From assembly GCF_004514425.2 (NCBI RefSeq), contig NZ_MYFN02000010.1, positions 168,055-232,054 of the forward strand: a DNA stretch of 64,000 nucleotides. The letters run 5' to 3'. The DNA is from Shinella sumterensis (lineage in GTDB: Bacteria > Pseudomonadota > Alphaproteobacteria > Rhizobiales > Rhizobiaceae). The notes beneath the pieces were generated by a model, which made no database searches, had not been told where the DNA came from, and saw only the letters and a program-made list of their open reading frames with translations. Below, piece by piece: positions 1 through 8,818 of the stretch; positions within the stretch are counted from its first letter, which is position 1; each line of letters begins with the position of its first letter. The translations under genes were made by a program, and so were the position numbers.

Positions 1-984
1 GGCGATGGCCGCTCCGGCTCGCCGGAGGACAAGAAGACCTTCGCCCGCCGCAAGGCCGTGCTGCTCACCGCCCGCGCCGCCGACAAGCTCGACGCCGACC
101 CGAAGGGTGCGCGCGAGGATGCCCACCAGGCGCTGAAGCTGGACGAGACCTTCGTTCCCGCCTGCCTGATCGAGGCCAAGGCCTATCTGCGCGAAGATAA
201 CCTGCGCAAGGCGGCCGGCATCCTCGAAAAGCTCTGGAAGGCGACGGCGCATGCCGACGTGGCCAAGCTCTATGTCCGCGCCCGCAGCGGCGATTCGGCC
301 ACCGATCGCCTCAAGCGCGCGGAAAAGCTGGAGGCGCTGCGCCCCAACAACGCCGAGGCGCTCTATGTCGTGGCCGAGGCCGCGCTGGAAACGCGCAACT
401 TCCCGCTTGCCCGCGCCAAGGCCGAAGCCTCCGCACGGCTTTCGCCGCGCGAAAGCGTCTTCCTTCTCCTGGCCGATATCGAGGATGCAGAGACCGGCGA
501 TCAGGGCCGTATCCGCCACTGGATGAACCAGGCGCTGAAGGCGCCGCGCGATCCGGCCTGGACTGCCGATGGCATCACATCGCCGGAATGGCGCGCCGTT
601 TCGCCCGTCACGGGCCGCCTGGATGCCTTCGAATGGAAGACGCCGGTCAGCGAATTGCAGGCGCCCGTCGAAGACGGCGCCGCCAACTCCGTCGAGGAGG
701 CGATCCGCACCCTTCCTCCGCTCGCAATCGAGACGAAACCCGTCGCGGTCGTCGAGAACGTCGTGACCGTCGCCAAGGCCGAGCCCGAGAAACCCGTCGT
801 TGTCGCTGAAACGGCGGTCGAGCCTGTCACGGTGAAGAGCACCAGAACGGAGACCGCCCCTGAAAAGGCTAAGCCGGCACCGGTCGAGCAGGAAGAACGT
901 CCCTTCTATGGCCTGCCGGATGATCCGGGCGTCAAGGAAGGTCCGCTCAAGCGTGACGGCACGAGCGGGTTCAGGCTGTTCTAG
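1..984 (+). CDS. hemY: HemY-like membrane/TPR protein, C-terminal part (5' end outside window)
   Basis: An open frame runs from the first base to a TAG at 982-984, giving 327 visible residues of a longer protein. The visible part is alpha-helical and TPR-like (roughly residues 20-180). It then carries the stretch DPAWTADG...SPVTGRLDAFEW, typical of the C-terminal half of alphaproteobacterial HemY proteins. A Val/Glu/Pro-rich low-complexity tail follows. HemY-family proteins are inner-membrane proteins encoded near heme-synthesis genes, and their exact role is unsettled. The N-terminal membrane segments and true start lie upstream of this window. Confidence 0.85.
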   Translation, partial: GDGRSGSPEDKKTFARRKAVLLTARAADKLDADPKGAREDAHQALKLDETFVPACLIEAKAYLREDNLRKAAGILEKLWKATAHADVAKLYVRARSGDSATDRLKRAEKLEALRPNNAEALYVVAEAALETRNFPLARAKAEASARLSPRESVFLLLADIEDAETGDQGRIRHWMNQALKAPRDPAWTADGITSPEWRAVSPVTGRLDAFEWKTPVSELQAPVEDGAANSVEEAIRTLPPLAIETKPVAVVENVVTVAKAEPEKPVVVAETAVEPVTVKSTRTETAPEKAKPAPVEQEERPFYGLPDDPGVKEGPLKRDGTSGFRLF

Positions 985-1088
985 AAGGCGAAGTCTGCCG
1001 GGTCGGGGGGCGGGCGACGGACATGACAACAGATGGGCGCCTGCCGCAAGAAGCGGACAGGGCCTTGCGACAATGGGGCTGATAGCAG

Positions 1089-1577
1089 ATGTTCGAACGC
1101 CTGCAGCACTTTCTGGCGAGCCTTTCCGGCGGAGACGACAGACGGGCCTTTGCCGTCGATGACCCGCGCGTGGCGGTCATGGCGCTCTGCATCCAGGTGA
1201 TGGAGGCCGACGGCAAGGTGCTGGATGTCGAGAAGGCCGCACTGCGCGCCCGCTTCAAGGACTATTACGACATCGATGAAAAGGAACTGGATGCGCTTGT
1301 CGCCGCCGGCGCCGACGCCGAAAGCGAGGCCATCGATTTCTTCCACTTCACCTCGGAATTGAAGCGCCAGCTTTCGGAAGAACAGCGCATCGGGCTGATC
1401 GGCCTGCTCTGGGAAATCGTCTATGCGGATGGCGAGCGCAGCGAGATGGAGGATCACGCCATCTGGCGCATCGCCGACCTGCTCGGTGTCTCCGGCCGCG
1501 AACGCATCATGAAGCGGCAGGAAGCGGCCCAGCGCGCCGGCGCACAAGCGGCGCACGAGGAGACCGGCGAAACCTGA
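1089..1577 (+). CDS. TerB-family (tellurite-resistance-like) protein
   Basis: This 162-residue, acidic, all-helical protein has the TerB pattern: two repeated helical segments with conserved acidic residues (ALCIQVMEADGKVLDVEK near residues 34-51 and LWEIVYADGERSEMEDH near 97-113). TerB-like domains bind divalent metal and often occur as stand-alone proteins in alphaproteobacteria. A link to tellurite resistance cannot be assumed. The start is the ATG at 1089. The stop lies 3 bases before the next gene, so the two are probably cotranscribed and translationally coupled. Confidence 0.8.
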   Translation: MFERLQHFLASLSGGDDRRAFAVDDPRVAVMALCIQVMEADGKVLDVEKAALRARFKDYYDIDEKELDALVAAGADAESEAIDFFHFTSELKRQLSEEQRIGLIGLLWEIVYADGERSEMEDHAIWRIADLLGVSGRERIMKRQEAAQRAGAQAAHEETGET

Positions 1578-1580
1578 ACC

Positions 1581-2297
<717 letters not shown>

Positions 2298-2396
2298 GCG
2301 TCCGCGTTAAACATGTTGCCGCGGCGTCCGGCGCCGGCCTTGCTGGCTGCGCCCGCAATGGCTACATGTCAGCACGAAAACCATTTGGAGACATCA

Positions 2397-2690
2397 ATGA
2401 TAGCGGTCATCAACACCCTATTGTTCATCATCAATATCGCCTGGTTCCTGGTGATCGCCTCGGCGATCTTCTCCTGGCTCTATGCGTTCAACGTGATCAA
2501 CACGAACAATCAGGTCATCGCCACCATCGGCCGCTCGCTCTACCAGCTGACCGAACCGATCTACCGGCCCATCCGCCGCGTGCTGCCCAATTTCGGCGGC
2601 GTGGACCTGTCGCCGCTCGTCGTGCTCGTCATCCTGTTCTTCCTGGAGCAGGTGATCCGCACGGTCCTGGCCCCGGCTCTCCTCTCCTGA
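2397..2690 (+). CDS. YggT-family inner-membrane protein
   Basis: This 97-residue protein has two hydrophobic segments (about residues 3-27 and 70-93). They flank a loop with the family motif LTEPIYRPIRRVLPNFGGVDLSP. YggT proteins are small membrane proteins of uncertain function, linked in other bacteria to osmotic tolerance and envelope assembly. I chose ATG 2397 over an upstream in-frame start at 2313 because TTGGAGAC lies just upstream and the extra 28 residues do not fit the family. The DUF167 gene follows 4 bases after the stop. Confidence 0.9.
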   Translation: MIAVINTLLFIINIAWFLVIASAIFSWLYAFNVINTNNQVIATIGRSLYQLTEPIYRPIRRVLPNFGGVDLSPLVVLVILFFLEQVIRTVLAPALLS

Positions 2691-2694
2691 CCCC

Positions 2695-3021
2695 GTGACG
2701 ACCGCGCCGGGCGCCGCGATCCGGCGCCGTGACGACCATGTGCGCCTGTCGGTGCGGCTGACGCCGAACGGCGGGCGCGATGCGGTCGACGGCTGGGAAA
2801 CCGGCGCCGACGGCGAAGGCTACCTCAAGGCCCGGGTCAGCGACCCGCCCGACAAGGGCAGGGCCAACAAGGCTTTGATCGCTCTTGTCGCCAAGGCCGC
2901 GGGCGTGGCGAAATCCGCCGTCAGCCTGGTGAGCGGCGATACCCAGAGAAAGAAAATCCTCCGGATCGAGGGCGACCCGGAGGATATCGTCTTGAGGCTG
3001 GACGCCGCCGTGCGGCGCTGA
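2695..3021 (+). CDS. DUF167 (YggU-type) protein
   Basis: This is a 108-residue protein with the DUF167 core: NGGRDAVDGWE, the conserved RVSDPPDKGRANKALI stretch and a terminal KILRIEG. The YggT-DUF167 pairing is common in proteobacteria, and the function is not established. The start is a GTG at 2695, 4 bases after the YggT stop, consistent with translational coupling. The 3' end converges on ppa with only 2 bases between the stops. Confidence 0.88.
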   Translation: MTTAPGAAIRRRDDHVRLSVRLTPNGGRDAVDGWETGADGEGYLKARVSDPPDKGRANKALIALVAKAAGVAKSAVSLVSGDTQRKKILRIEGDPEDIVLRLDAAVRR

Positions 3022-3023
3022 GC

Positions 3024-3557
3024 TTACTTCTGCGCGTTGTAGCGCTCGACGGCTTCGAGGATCAGCTTCTTGGCCACGGTCACGTCCTGCCAGCCGCCGA
3101 TCTTCACCCACTTGCCGGGCTCCAGATCCTTGTAGTGCTCGAAGAAGTGCTCGATCTGCTTCAGCGTGATTTCCGGCAGGTCGGTATAGTTCTCGACCTT
3201 GTCGTAGCGGCGCGTCAGCTTCGGCACCGGAACGGCGATGATCTTCTCGTCCTGGCCGCCATCGTCTTCCATGACCATGACGCCGATCGGGCGCACGTTG
3301 ATGACGCAGCCGGGGATGAGCGGACGCGTGTTGCAGATGAGAACGTCGATCGGGTCGCCGTCTTCGGACAGCGTGTGCGGCACGAAGCCGTAATTGCCCG
3401 GATAGGTCATCGGCGTATAAAGGAAGCGGTCGACGACAAGCGCGCCGGCGTCCTTGTCCATTTCGTACTTGATCGGATGACCGCCGACCGGCACCTCGAC
3501 AATCACGTTCACGTCATCAGGCGGATTCTTGCCAACGGAAATCGCATCGATACGCAT
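3024..3557 (-). CDS. ppa: Inorganic pyrophosphatase
   Basis: This 177-residue family I soluble pyrophosphatase hydrolyses pyrophosphate to two phosphates and so drives biosynthetic reactions forward. Characteristic residues are visible: [19 protein letters not shown], the [11 protein letters not shown] segment, and the metal-binding signature DGDPIDVL. The protein is about the size of the E. coli enzyme. ATG 3557 is preceded by a good GAGGGAG. A longer upstream frame is open but unrelated to the family. The gene converges with the DUF167 gene. Confidence 0.97.
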   Translation of the reverse strand: MRIDAISVGKNPPDDVNVIVEVPVGGHPIKYEMDKDAGALVVDRFLYTPMTYPGNYGFVPHTLSEDGDPIDVLICNTRPLIPGCVINVRPIGVMVMEDDGGQDEKIIAVPVPKLTRRYDKVENYTDLPEITLKQIEHFFEHYKDLEPGKWVKIGGWQDVTVAKKLILEAVERYNAQK

Positions 3558-3692
3558 GGGGGCTCCCTCGATTGGAAAAGCAATGATTTGCGGGCTTCCT
3601 AATGCGAATCCCGCTGCGGCGCAACATGACTTTCGCCCAAGCCGAATAGACCGGGTCCAAGCCCCGTCTTCCCCCATGACCGGAGGATCCCC

Positions 3693-4307
3693 ATGCGCCT
3701 GACGTCCCTTCTTCTTTCCGCCGCTTTCGTCTTCGGCCAGACCGCTGTCGCGAGCGCCAACGAAAGCACCTATACGGACCGCAATCTCGATGCCTGCAAG
3801 ACGATTGCGCAGGAGGATGAAGGGCCGAGCGTCACGCTGCAATGCGCCGGCTACAAGGACCTCTCCGTCTATTTCAAGGAGGGGGACCTGCGCCAGAGCC
3901 AGGCCTACGGGCCGATCGGAAAGCCCTATCTCGACCAGGCCTTCGAGACCTTCGGGCCGTTCAACCATACGGGTGCCAAGATCGAGTGGCGGCTGGGTGC
4001 CGACGGCACGCCGATCGCCGCCGTCGCGCGCTGGTTCGTCGCGGACCCGGAGCAGACCGACAGCGCCGATACCCGCTACGGCCAGATCCTCGTCGTCTCC
4101 ACGATTGCGACGGCAAAGAACCCGACAAGCTGCGTCGTGGGCTATGTCGATGCGCTCGAAAACAAGGACGCCAACGCGCTGGCCCGCGACATCGCGGACG
4201 AAAAGGCCGCCGGTTTCATTTGCGGAACGTCGCAGCCGCAATGGCGCGGCAAACAGGGGAAGTTCTCAGAACAGCCGATGCGCTATCTGCCCGACGCGGT
4301 GCAATAG
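3693..4307 (+). CDS. Exported hypothetical protein
   Basis: This 204-residue protein has a clear Sec signal peptide ([22 protein letters not shown], cleavage near residue 22). The mature part contains three cysteines, which may form disulfides in the periplasm. I recognise no catalytic motif and cannot assign a function. GGAGGATCCCC precedes the ATG. It converges with the acetyltransferase gene, with six bases between the two stops. Confidence 0.75.
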   Translation: MRLTSLLLSAAFVFGQTAVASANESTYTDRNLDACKTIAQEDEGPSVTLQCAGYKDLSVYFKEGDLRQSQAYGPIGKPYLDQAFETFGPFNHTGAKIEWRLGADGTPIAAVARWFVADPEQTDSADTRYGQILVVSTIATAKNPTSCVVGYVDALENKDANALARDIADEKAAGFICGTSQPQWRGKQGKFSEQPMRYLPDAVQ

Positions 4308-4313
4308 GACCGC

Positions 4314-4820
4314 CTAGGGCCAGACAAAGCCGACCTTCTTGAGGTCCTTCTCGCCGAAGTTCTCCATGCCCTCGGCGATATCGCGACCGCCGGAGGAGCG
4401 GAAAAAGCGATAGGCGTGCTCGCTGTCCTCCAGGCACCAGACGATGAGGCCCTTGCAGCCCAGCGACTTCAGCAACAGTTTCGCCTCGCCGAAAAGCTGC
4501 CGGCCAAGGCCGATGCCCTGATATTCCGGCCGCAGGTAGATTTCGTAGATTTCCCCTTCCTGGGGGAGCGCACGGGCGCGGTTCAGGCCGAGCGTGGCAT
4601 AGCCCGCGACCGTTCCGGCGACATCCAGCACGAGCAGCGTGGCCGGGCCGCGGGTCGCCTTGCGCCACCACGTCTCGCCGCGGCGGTCGACCATCTGGAT
4701 CAGCGGCTTGTGCGGGATGAGGCCGGCATAGGCTTGCAGCCACGAGATCCGGTGCGTTTCGGATATCGCGCGTGCGTCCTGCGGCTCGGCGCGCCGCACG
4801 TCGATCGACAGTGTCTTCAT
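4314..4820 (-). CDS. GNAT-family N-acetyltransferase
   Basis: This protein of about 168 residues has the GNAT fold pattern: an N-terminal VRRAEPQDARAI strand-helix and the acetyl-CoA motif A region IYLRPEYQGIGLGRQLF (Q/R-x-x-G-x-G/A). A C-terminal HAYRFFRSSGG segment follows. The acceptor is unknown. ATG 4820 and ATG 4832 are both possible starts with weak ribosome sites; I give the shorter form. A CtrA-type box lies about 100 bases upstream. Confidence 0.82.
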   Translation of the reverse strand: MKTLSIDVRRAEPQDARAISETHRISWLQAYAGLIPHKPLIQMVDRRGETWWRKATRGPATLLVLDVAGTVAGYATLGLNRARALPQEGEIYEIYLRPEYQGIGLGRQLFGEAKLLLKSLGCKGLIVWCLEDSEHAYRFFRSSGGRDIAEGMENFGEKDLKKVGFVWP

Positions 4821-4917
4821 AACACCACTCATATTCCTGCACCGACTCCACCGGAATCCCGCAGGACCTGAAGGCATGCATTGCCCACAGCCGAGTTCCG
4901 GACGGCGCATGGAAAAG

Positions 4918-4933
4918 TTAACGCATTTTTAAC
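4918..4933. promoter_or_regulatory. CtrA-type binding box
   Basis: The sequence is TTAA, seven bases (CGCATTT), then TTAAC. This matches the full bipartite CtrA box of alphaproteobacteria. It lies in the gap between typA (leading away) and the GNAT gene on the minus strand, so the GNAT gene is the natural target. CtrA control is inferred. Confidence 0.5.
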
Positions 4934-4969
4934 AAGCGTCACAAGCCGTAAAAAGACGGCACACACATG

Positions 4970-4996
4970 AAAAACCCCGGCACGAAGGCCGGGGTC
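4970..4996 (-). terminator. Rho-independent terminator of typA
   Basis: A perfect 7-bp GC stem (4975-4981 with 4988-4994, six-base loop) is followed, in the typA direction, by five T residues. It lies 30 bases beyond the typA stop. Confidence 0.85.
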
Positions 4997-5024
4997 CAAT
5001 GTGTTCCGATACGGGAAAGAGCGA

Positions 5025-6851
5025 TCAGGCGGCGCCGGCGGCACGCTGCTTGTCGAATCGCTTGCGGTCGTTGGCATCGAGGAACATCTTGCGCAGACGG
5101 ATGGACTTCGGCGTCACTTCCATCAGCTCGTCGTCCTGGATCCACGACAGCGCGCGGTCGAGCGTCATGCGGATCGGCGGGGTCAGCTTCACGGCTTCAT
5201 CCTTGCCGGCAGCGCGGATGTTGGTGAGCTGCTTGCCCTTCAGCACGTTGACCTCGAGGTCATTATCACGGGTGTGGATGCCGATGATCATGCCCGCATA
5301 GACCTTTTCGCCCGGCTCGATGATCATCGGGCCGCGGTCTTCGAGGTTGAACATGGCATAAGCGACGGCTTCGCCCGAACCGTTCGACAGCAGCACGCCA
5401 TTGACGCGGCCACCGATGGCGCCCTTGTAGGGCTGGTAGTCGTGGAAAAGGCGGTTCATGACGGCCGTGCCGCGCGTGTCCGTGAGCAGTTCCGACTGGT
5501 AGCCGATCAGGCCGCGGGTCGGTGCCAGGAACTTCAGGCGAACGCGATTACCGCCCGACGGACGAAGCTCGGTCATCTCGGCCTTGCGCTCGGACATCTT
5601 CTGCACGACGATACCCGAATGCTCCTCGTCAACGTCGATGACGACTTCTTCGATCGGCTCGATAGTCGTGCCGTTCTCGTCTTTTTGCATCACGACGCGC
5701 GGGCGCGATACGGCCAGTTCGAAACCTTCGCGGCGCATGGTTTCGATGAGAACCGCGAGCTGAAGTTCACCGCGACCGGAAACGTAGAAAGAGTCCTTGC
5801 CTTCGGCTTCTTCGATCTTGAGCGCGACGTTGCCTTCGGCTTCCTTGAACAGACGGTCGCGGATGACGCGGCTCGTCACCTTGTCGCCTTCGGTGCCGGC
5901 AAGCGGGCTGTCGTTGACGATGAAGGACATGGTGACGGTCGGCGGGTCGATCGGCTGCGCAGTCAGCGCTTCGGAGACCGATGGGTCACAGAACGTGTCG
6001 GCGACCGTGCCCTTGGAGAGACCGGCAATCGCGACGATGTCGCCTGCATGGGCTTCGTCGATGGCCGTGCGTTCGATGCCGCGGAAGGCGAGGATTTTGG
6101 AGATACGGCCGGTTTCGATGAGCTTGCCGTCCTGGCCGAGAACCTTGACGGCCTGGTTCGGCTTGATCGAGCCGGAATGGACGCGGCCGGTGATGATGCG
6201 ACCGAGGAAAGGGTTGGCCTCGAGGATCGTACCGATCATGCGGAACGGGCCTTCGGCAACCGTCGGCTCCGGCACGTGCTTGAGCACGAGGTCGAGCAGC
6301 GGCGCCATGCCTTCGTCCTGCGGTCCCTCGGGGTTGACGTTCATCCAGCCGTTACGGCCCGAACCGTAGAGGATCGGGAAGTCGAGCTGCTCATCGGTGG
6401 CGTCGAGATTGGCGAAAAGGTCGAAGACCTCGTTCAGCACTTCCTCGTGACGGCCGTCCGGACGGTCGATCTTGTTGATGGCGACGATCGGCTTGAGGCC
6501 GACCTTGAGCGCCTTGCCGACCACGAACTTGGTCTGCGGCATCGGGCCTTCCGACGAGTCGACGAGAACGATCGCGCCGTCCACCATCGAGAGGATGCGC
6601 TCGACTTCGCCGCCGAAGTCGGCGTGGCCGGGCGTGTCGACGATATTGATGCGAACACCCTTCCACTCGACCGAGGTGGCCTTGGCGAGAATGGTGATGC
6701 CGCGTTCCTTTTCGAGATCGTTCGAGTCCATCACGCGTTCGGCGACGCGCTGGTTTTCACGGAACGAGCCGGACTGCTTCAGAAGTTCGTCAACGAGCGT
6801 GGTCTTGCCATGGTCGACGTGCGCGATGATCGCGATATTGCGGATGGACAT
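5025..6851 (-). CDS. typA: Translational GTPase TypA/BipA
   Basis: This 608-residue ribosome-associated GTPase of the EF-G/LepA superfamily is involved in stress adaptation and large-subunit assembly. The G motifs are complete: [13 protein letters not shown] (G1, residues 11-23), [14 protein letters not shown] (G3), NKIDRP (G4). EF-G-like domains III and V and the BipA-specific C-terminal domain follow. The length matches the family. A strong terminator follows the gene. The very long open frame on the opposite strand is its shadow. Confidence 0.98.
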   Translation of the reverse strand: MSIRNIAIIAHVDHGKTTLVDELLKQSGSFRENQRVAERVMDSNDLEKERGITILAKATSVEWKGVRINIVDTPGHADFGGEVERILSMVDGAIVLVDSSEGPMPQTKFVVGKALKVGLKPIVAINKIDRPDGRHEEVLNEVFDLFANLDATDEQLDFPILYGSGRNGWMNVNPEGPQDEGMAPLLDLVLKHVPEPTVAEGPFRMIGTILEANPFLGRIITGRVHSGSIKPNQAVKVLGQDGKLIETGRISKILAFRGIERTAIDEAHAGDIVAIAGLSKGTVADTFCDPSVSEALTAQPIDPPTVTMSFIVNDSPLAGTEGDKVTSRVIRDRLFKEAEGNVALKIEEAEGKDSFYVSGRGELQLAVLIETMRREGFELAVSRPRVVMQKDENGTTIEPIEEVVIDVDEEHSGIVVQKMSERKAEMTELRPSGGNRVRLKFLAPTRGLIGYQSELLTDTRGTAVMNRLFHDYQPYKGAIGGRVNGVLLSNGSGEAVAYAMFNLEDRGPMIIEPGEKVYAGMIIGIHTRDNDLEVNVLKGKQLTNIRAAGKDEAVKLTPPIRMTLDRALSWIQDDELMEVTPKSIRLRKMFLDANDRKRFDKQRAAGAA

Positions 6852-6985
6852 GGTTTAATCTCTGAGGTTAAGGGGCGCGCGCAAAACGAGGGCACCATCT
6901 TCAATGGCCGGGCTCTTACATGTTTTTCCGCAATTGCGAAAGGGGCGGTCGGCAACTCCGTTGCATTTCCGGCATTCGCGCGCCC

Positions 6986-8548
6986 TCAGGAGGAGAGCAC
7001 GGGCGGCAGCGTGATGCGCCAGAGCTCCTGATCTTCCCTGTCCATGAGGCGCACCGTCATCTCGCGGCTTGCGCCGTGAATGTCGACGAGGCCGAAGAAC
7101 TGGAGGCCCGCCGACGGCGGAAGGTTGCTGTCGATCCCGCCTTTCGAGGACTTGATGAACCGCACCTCCGGTCCGAAGGTCCGGTCGAGCGGCTTCGGTC
7201 CGTAGGTACCGGAATGCAGCGGCCCCGACACGAACTCCCAGAACGGCAGGAAGTCCTTGAAGACCGCGCGTGACGGATCGTAGTGGTGGGCGGCGGTATA
7301 ATGCACGTCCGCCGTCAACCACACGACATTGTGGATCGCATTGTCCCGCATGAAGGCGAGAAGATCGGCGATGTCACGCTCGCGGCCCGCCGGCGGGCCG
7401 TTCAGCCCGTCCGCCACGCCCTCGAATCCCAGGCTGTTGGTATAGTCGTCCCAGATGACGAGGCCGAGCGGCATGTCGCAGGCGATGACCTTCCACGTCG
7501 CGCGCGACGCCGCCAGCTCCCGGCGCAGCCAGGCCGCCTGCCGGGGACCGAAGAGATCGTGGTCGGTCGCGGAGCGGTTGGCGCTGCGATAGGAGCGCAG
7601 GTCGACGAAGAACACGTCGAGCAGCGGTCCGTAGGCGACCTTGCGGAAGATGCGGCCGGGCTCGTCCGCGCAGTAGCGGATCGTCGTCATTTCCTGGAAC
7701 GCCTGCCTGGCGCGCGCCTCGTAGACGTGGATGTCCTTGTCCGGGTAGCGCCGGTCGCCGGTCAGGTCGCTGGAGGCCGACCAGTTGTTCAGCACCTCAT
7801 GATCGTCCCACTGGAAGAAAGTCGGGCACTGCGCGTTGAAGGCGAGCAGGTGATCGTCGAGCAGATTGTATTTCCACTGGCCGCGGAATTCGTCCAGCGT
7901 GCGCGCCACATCGCGCTTCTCGTCGGTGACGATGCGGTTCTTCCACACGCCGCCGTCCCGCAGCGTGATCTCGTCGGGCATCGGTCCGTCGGCATAGATC
8001 GTGTCGCCGGAATGGATGAAGAAGTCCGGCTCGTGGCGCAGCATGGTCGAATAGGTCTTCATGCCCACATCGTCGATGCCCCAGCCCTGCCCCGCCGTAT
8101 CGCCCGACCAGACGAAGCGCACCGAGCGGTTGCGCATCGGCGCGGTGCGGAAGCGCCCGACGACCGGCTCCGAGACGAGATGGCTGGACGTGGGGTCGCT
8201 CGCCGTGAAACGGTAGAAGATATCCTGATCCGGCAACAGGCCCTGCAACAGCGCCTTCACCGTATGGTCGGACGCACCGGTCGCCTTGAGCAGCGGCATG
8301 CGCGCCGCATTGGTGAAGCTCTCGGTCGTCGAATACTCCAGCAAGACCTCGGCCGGGCGATCCGTGCGCGTCCACACGACGCCCGATGCGCAGTCCACGT
8401 CGCCGGACTGTACGCCATGCGAGAAGGACGGGCTGCCATGCCGGCGCGCGTAGAAGGGGACGGCGAGCGCCGAGGAGGTTGCAAGCGCACCGGCGCCGGC
8501 GGTCAGAAGAAACGACCGCCGCGTCAGCGTTTCCGGAACAATCGCCAT
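6986..8548 (-). CDS. phoD: PhoD-family alkaline phosphatase, Tat-exported
   Basis: This protein of about 520 residues is a PhoD-type phosphatase/phosphodiesterase that releases phosphate from organic esters in the periplasm. The N-terminus has a twin-arginine signal (TRRSFLLTAGAGALATS). Metal-site motifs visible in the body include VWSGDTAGQGWG, FFIHSGDTIYADG, QWDDHEVLNNW and WLTADVHYTAAHHY, as expected for this Ca/Fe-dependent family. ATG 8548 is preceded by GGAGGT; a start at 8563 has no ribosome site. Two PHO-box-like elements lie 61-113 bases upstream, which suggests PhoB control under phosphate limitation. Confidence 0.95.
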   Translation of the reverse strand: MAIVPETLTRRSFLLTAGAGALATSSALAVPFYARRHGSPSFSHGVQSGDVDCASGVVWTRTDRPAEVLLEYSTTESFTNAARMPLLKATGASDHTVKALLQGLLPDQDIFYRFTASDPTSSHLVSEPVVGRFRTAPMRNRSVRFVWSGDTAGQGWGIDDVGMKTYSTMLRHEPDFFIHSGDTIYADGPMPDEITLRDGGVWKNRIVTDEKRDVARTLDEFRGQWKYNLLDDHLLAFNAQCPTFFQWDDHEVLNNWSASSDLTGDRRYPDKDIHVYEARARQAFQEMTTIRYCADEPGRIFRKVAYGPLLDVFFVDLRSYRSANRSATDHDLFGPRQAAWLRRELAASRATWKVIACDMPLGLVIWDDYTNSLGFEGVADGLNGPPAGRERDIADLLAFMRDNAIHNVVWLTADVHYTAAHHYDPSRAVFKDFLPFWEFVSGPLHSGTYGPKPLDRTFGPEVRFIKSSKGGIDSNLPPSAGLQFFGLVDIHGASREMTVRLMDREDQELWRITLPPVLSS

Positions 8549-8608
8549 GCCACCTCCGGCCATACCCGCGAATCGACGGGCAGACCTTCGGTCCTCGGCA
8601 TGTCAGTC

Positions 8609-8661
8609 CGGTAACGGCACGATGACGGTTCGCCGAAAGTTCGGTAACGGGATGATGACGG
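8609..8661 (-). promoter_or_regulatory. Two tandem PHO-box-like elements before phoD
   Basis: Read in the phoD direction, 8661-8642 is CCGTCAT-CATC-CCGTTAC-CG and 8628-8609 is CCGTCAT-CGTG-CCGTTAC-CG. Each copy has the PhoB layout of two 7-mers 11 bp apart. The copies are 33 bp apart, three such steps, so the half-sites stay in phase. The PhoB link is inferred from this pattern and from the downstream gene. Confidence 0.65.
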
Positions 8662-8674
8662 CAGCGATCTCGCA

Positions 8675-8794
8675 GCCCCCTCATCCGCCTGCCGGCACCT
8701 TCTCCCCGCTGGGGAGAAGGTGGTTCAACCGCGACGCCTCCTTTCCCTTCTCCCCTCGCGGAGAAGGTGGCCCGATAGGGCCGGATGAGGGGGC
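8675..8794. repeat. Rhizobial palindromic intergenic element (RIME-like), copy 1
   Basis: Outer 13-bp inverted arms (GCCCCCTCATCCG at 8675-8687 and its complement at 8782-8794) enclose inner palindromes of the type CTTCTCCCC...GGGGAGAAGG. Copies 2 and 3 at 42885-43049 and 45889-45950 share the arms and the inner blocks. Such mosaics are common non-coding repeats of rhizobia. This copy lies between the divergent-side leader of phoD and the 3' end of dcp. Confidence 0.8.
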
Positions 8795-8818
8795 CGCCCG
8801 CCCAAACGACAGCGCGCC

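Noticed and set aside
5001..7031. A 676-codon open frame on the plus strand
   Set aside because: It is the antisense shadow of typA, a clear GTPase gene with all motifs; the translation is low-complexity His/Arg/Asp-rich and family-less.
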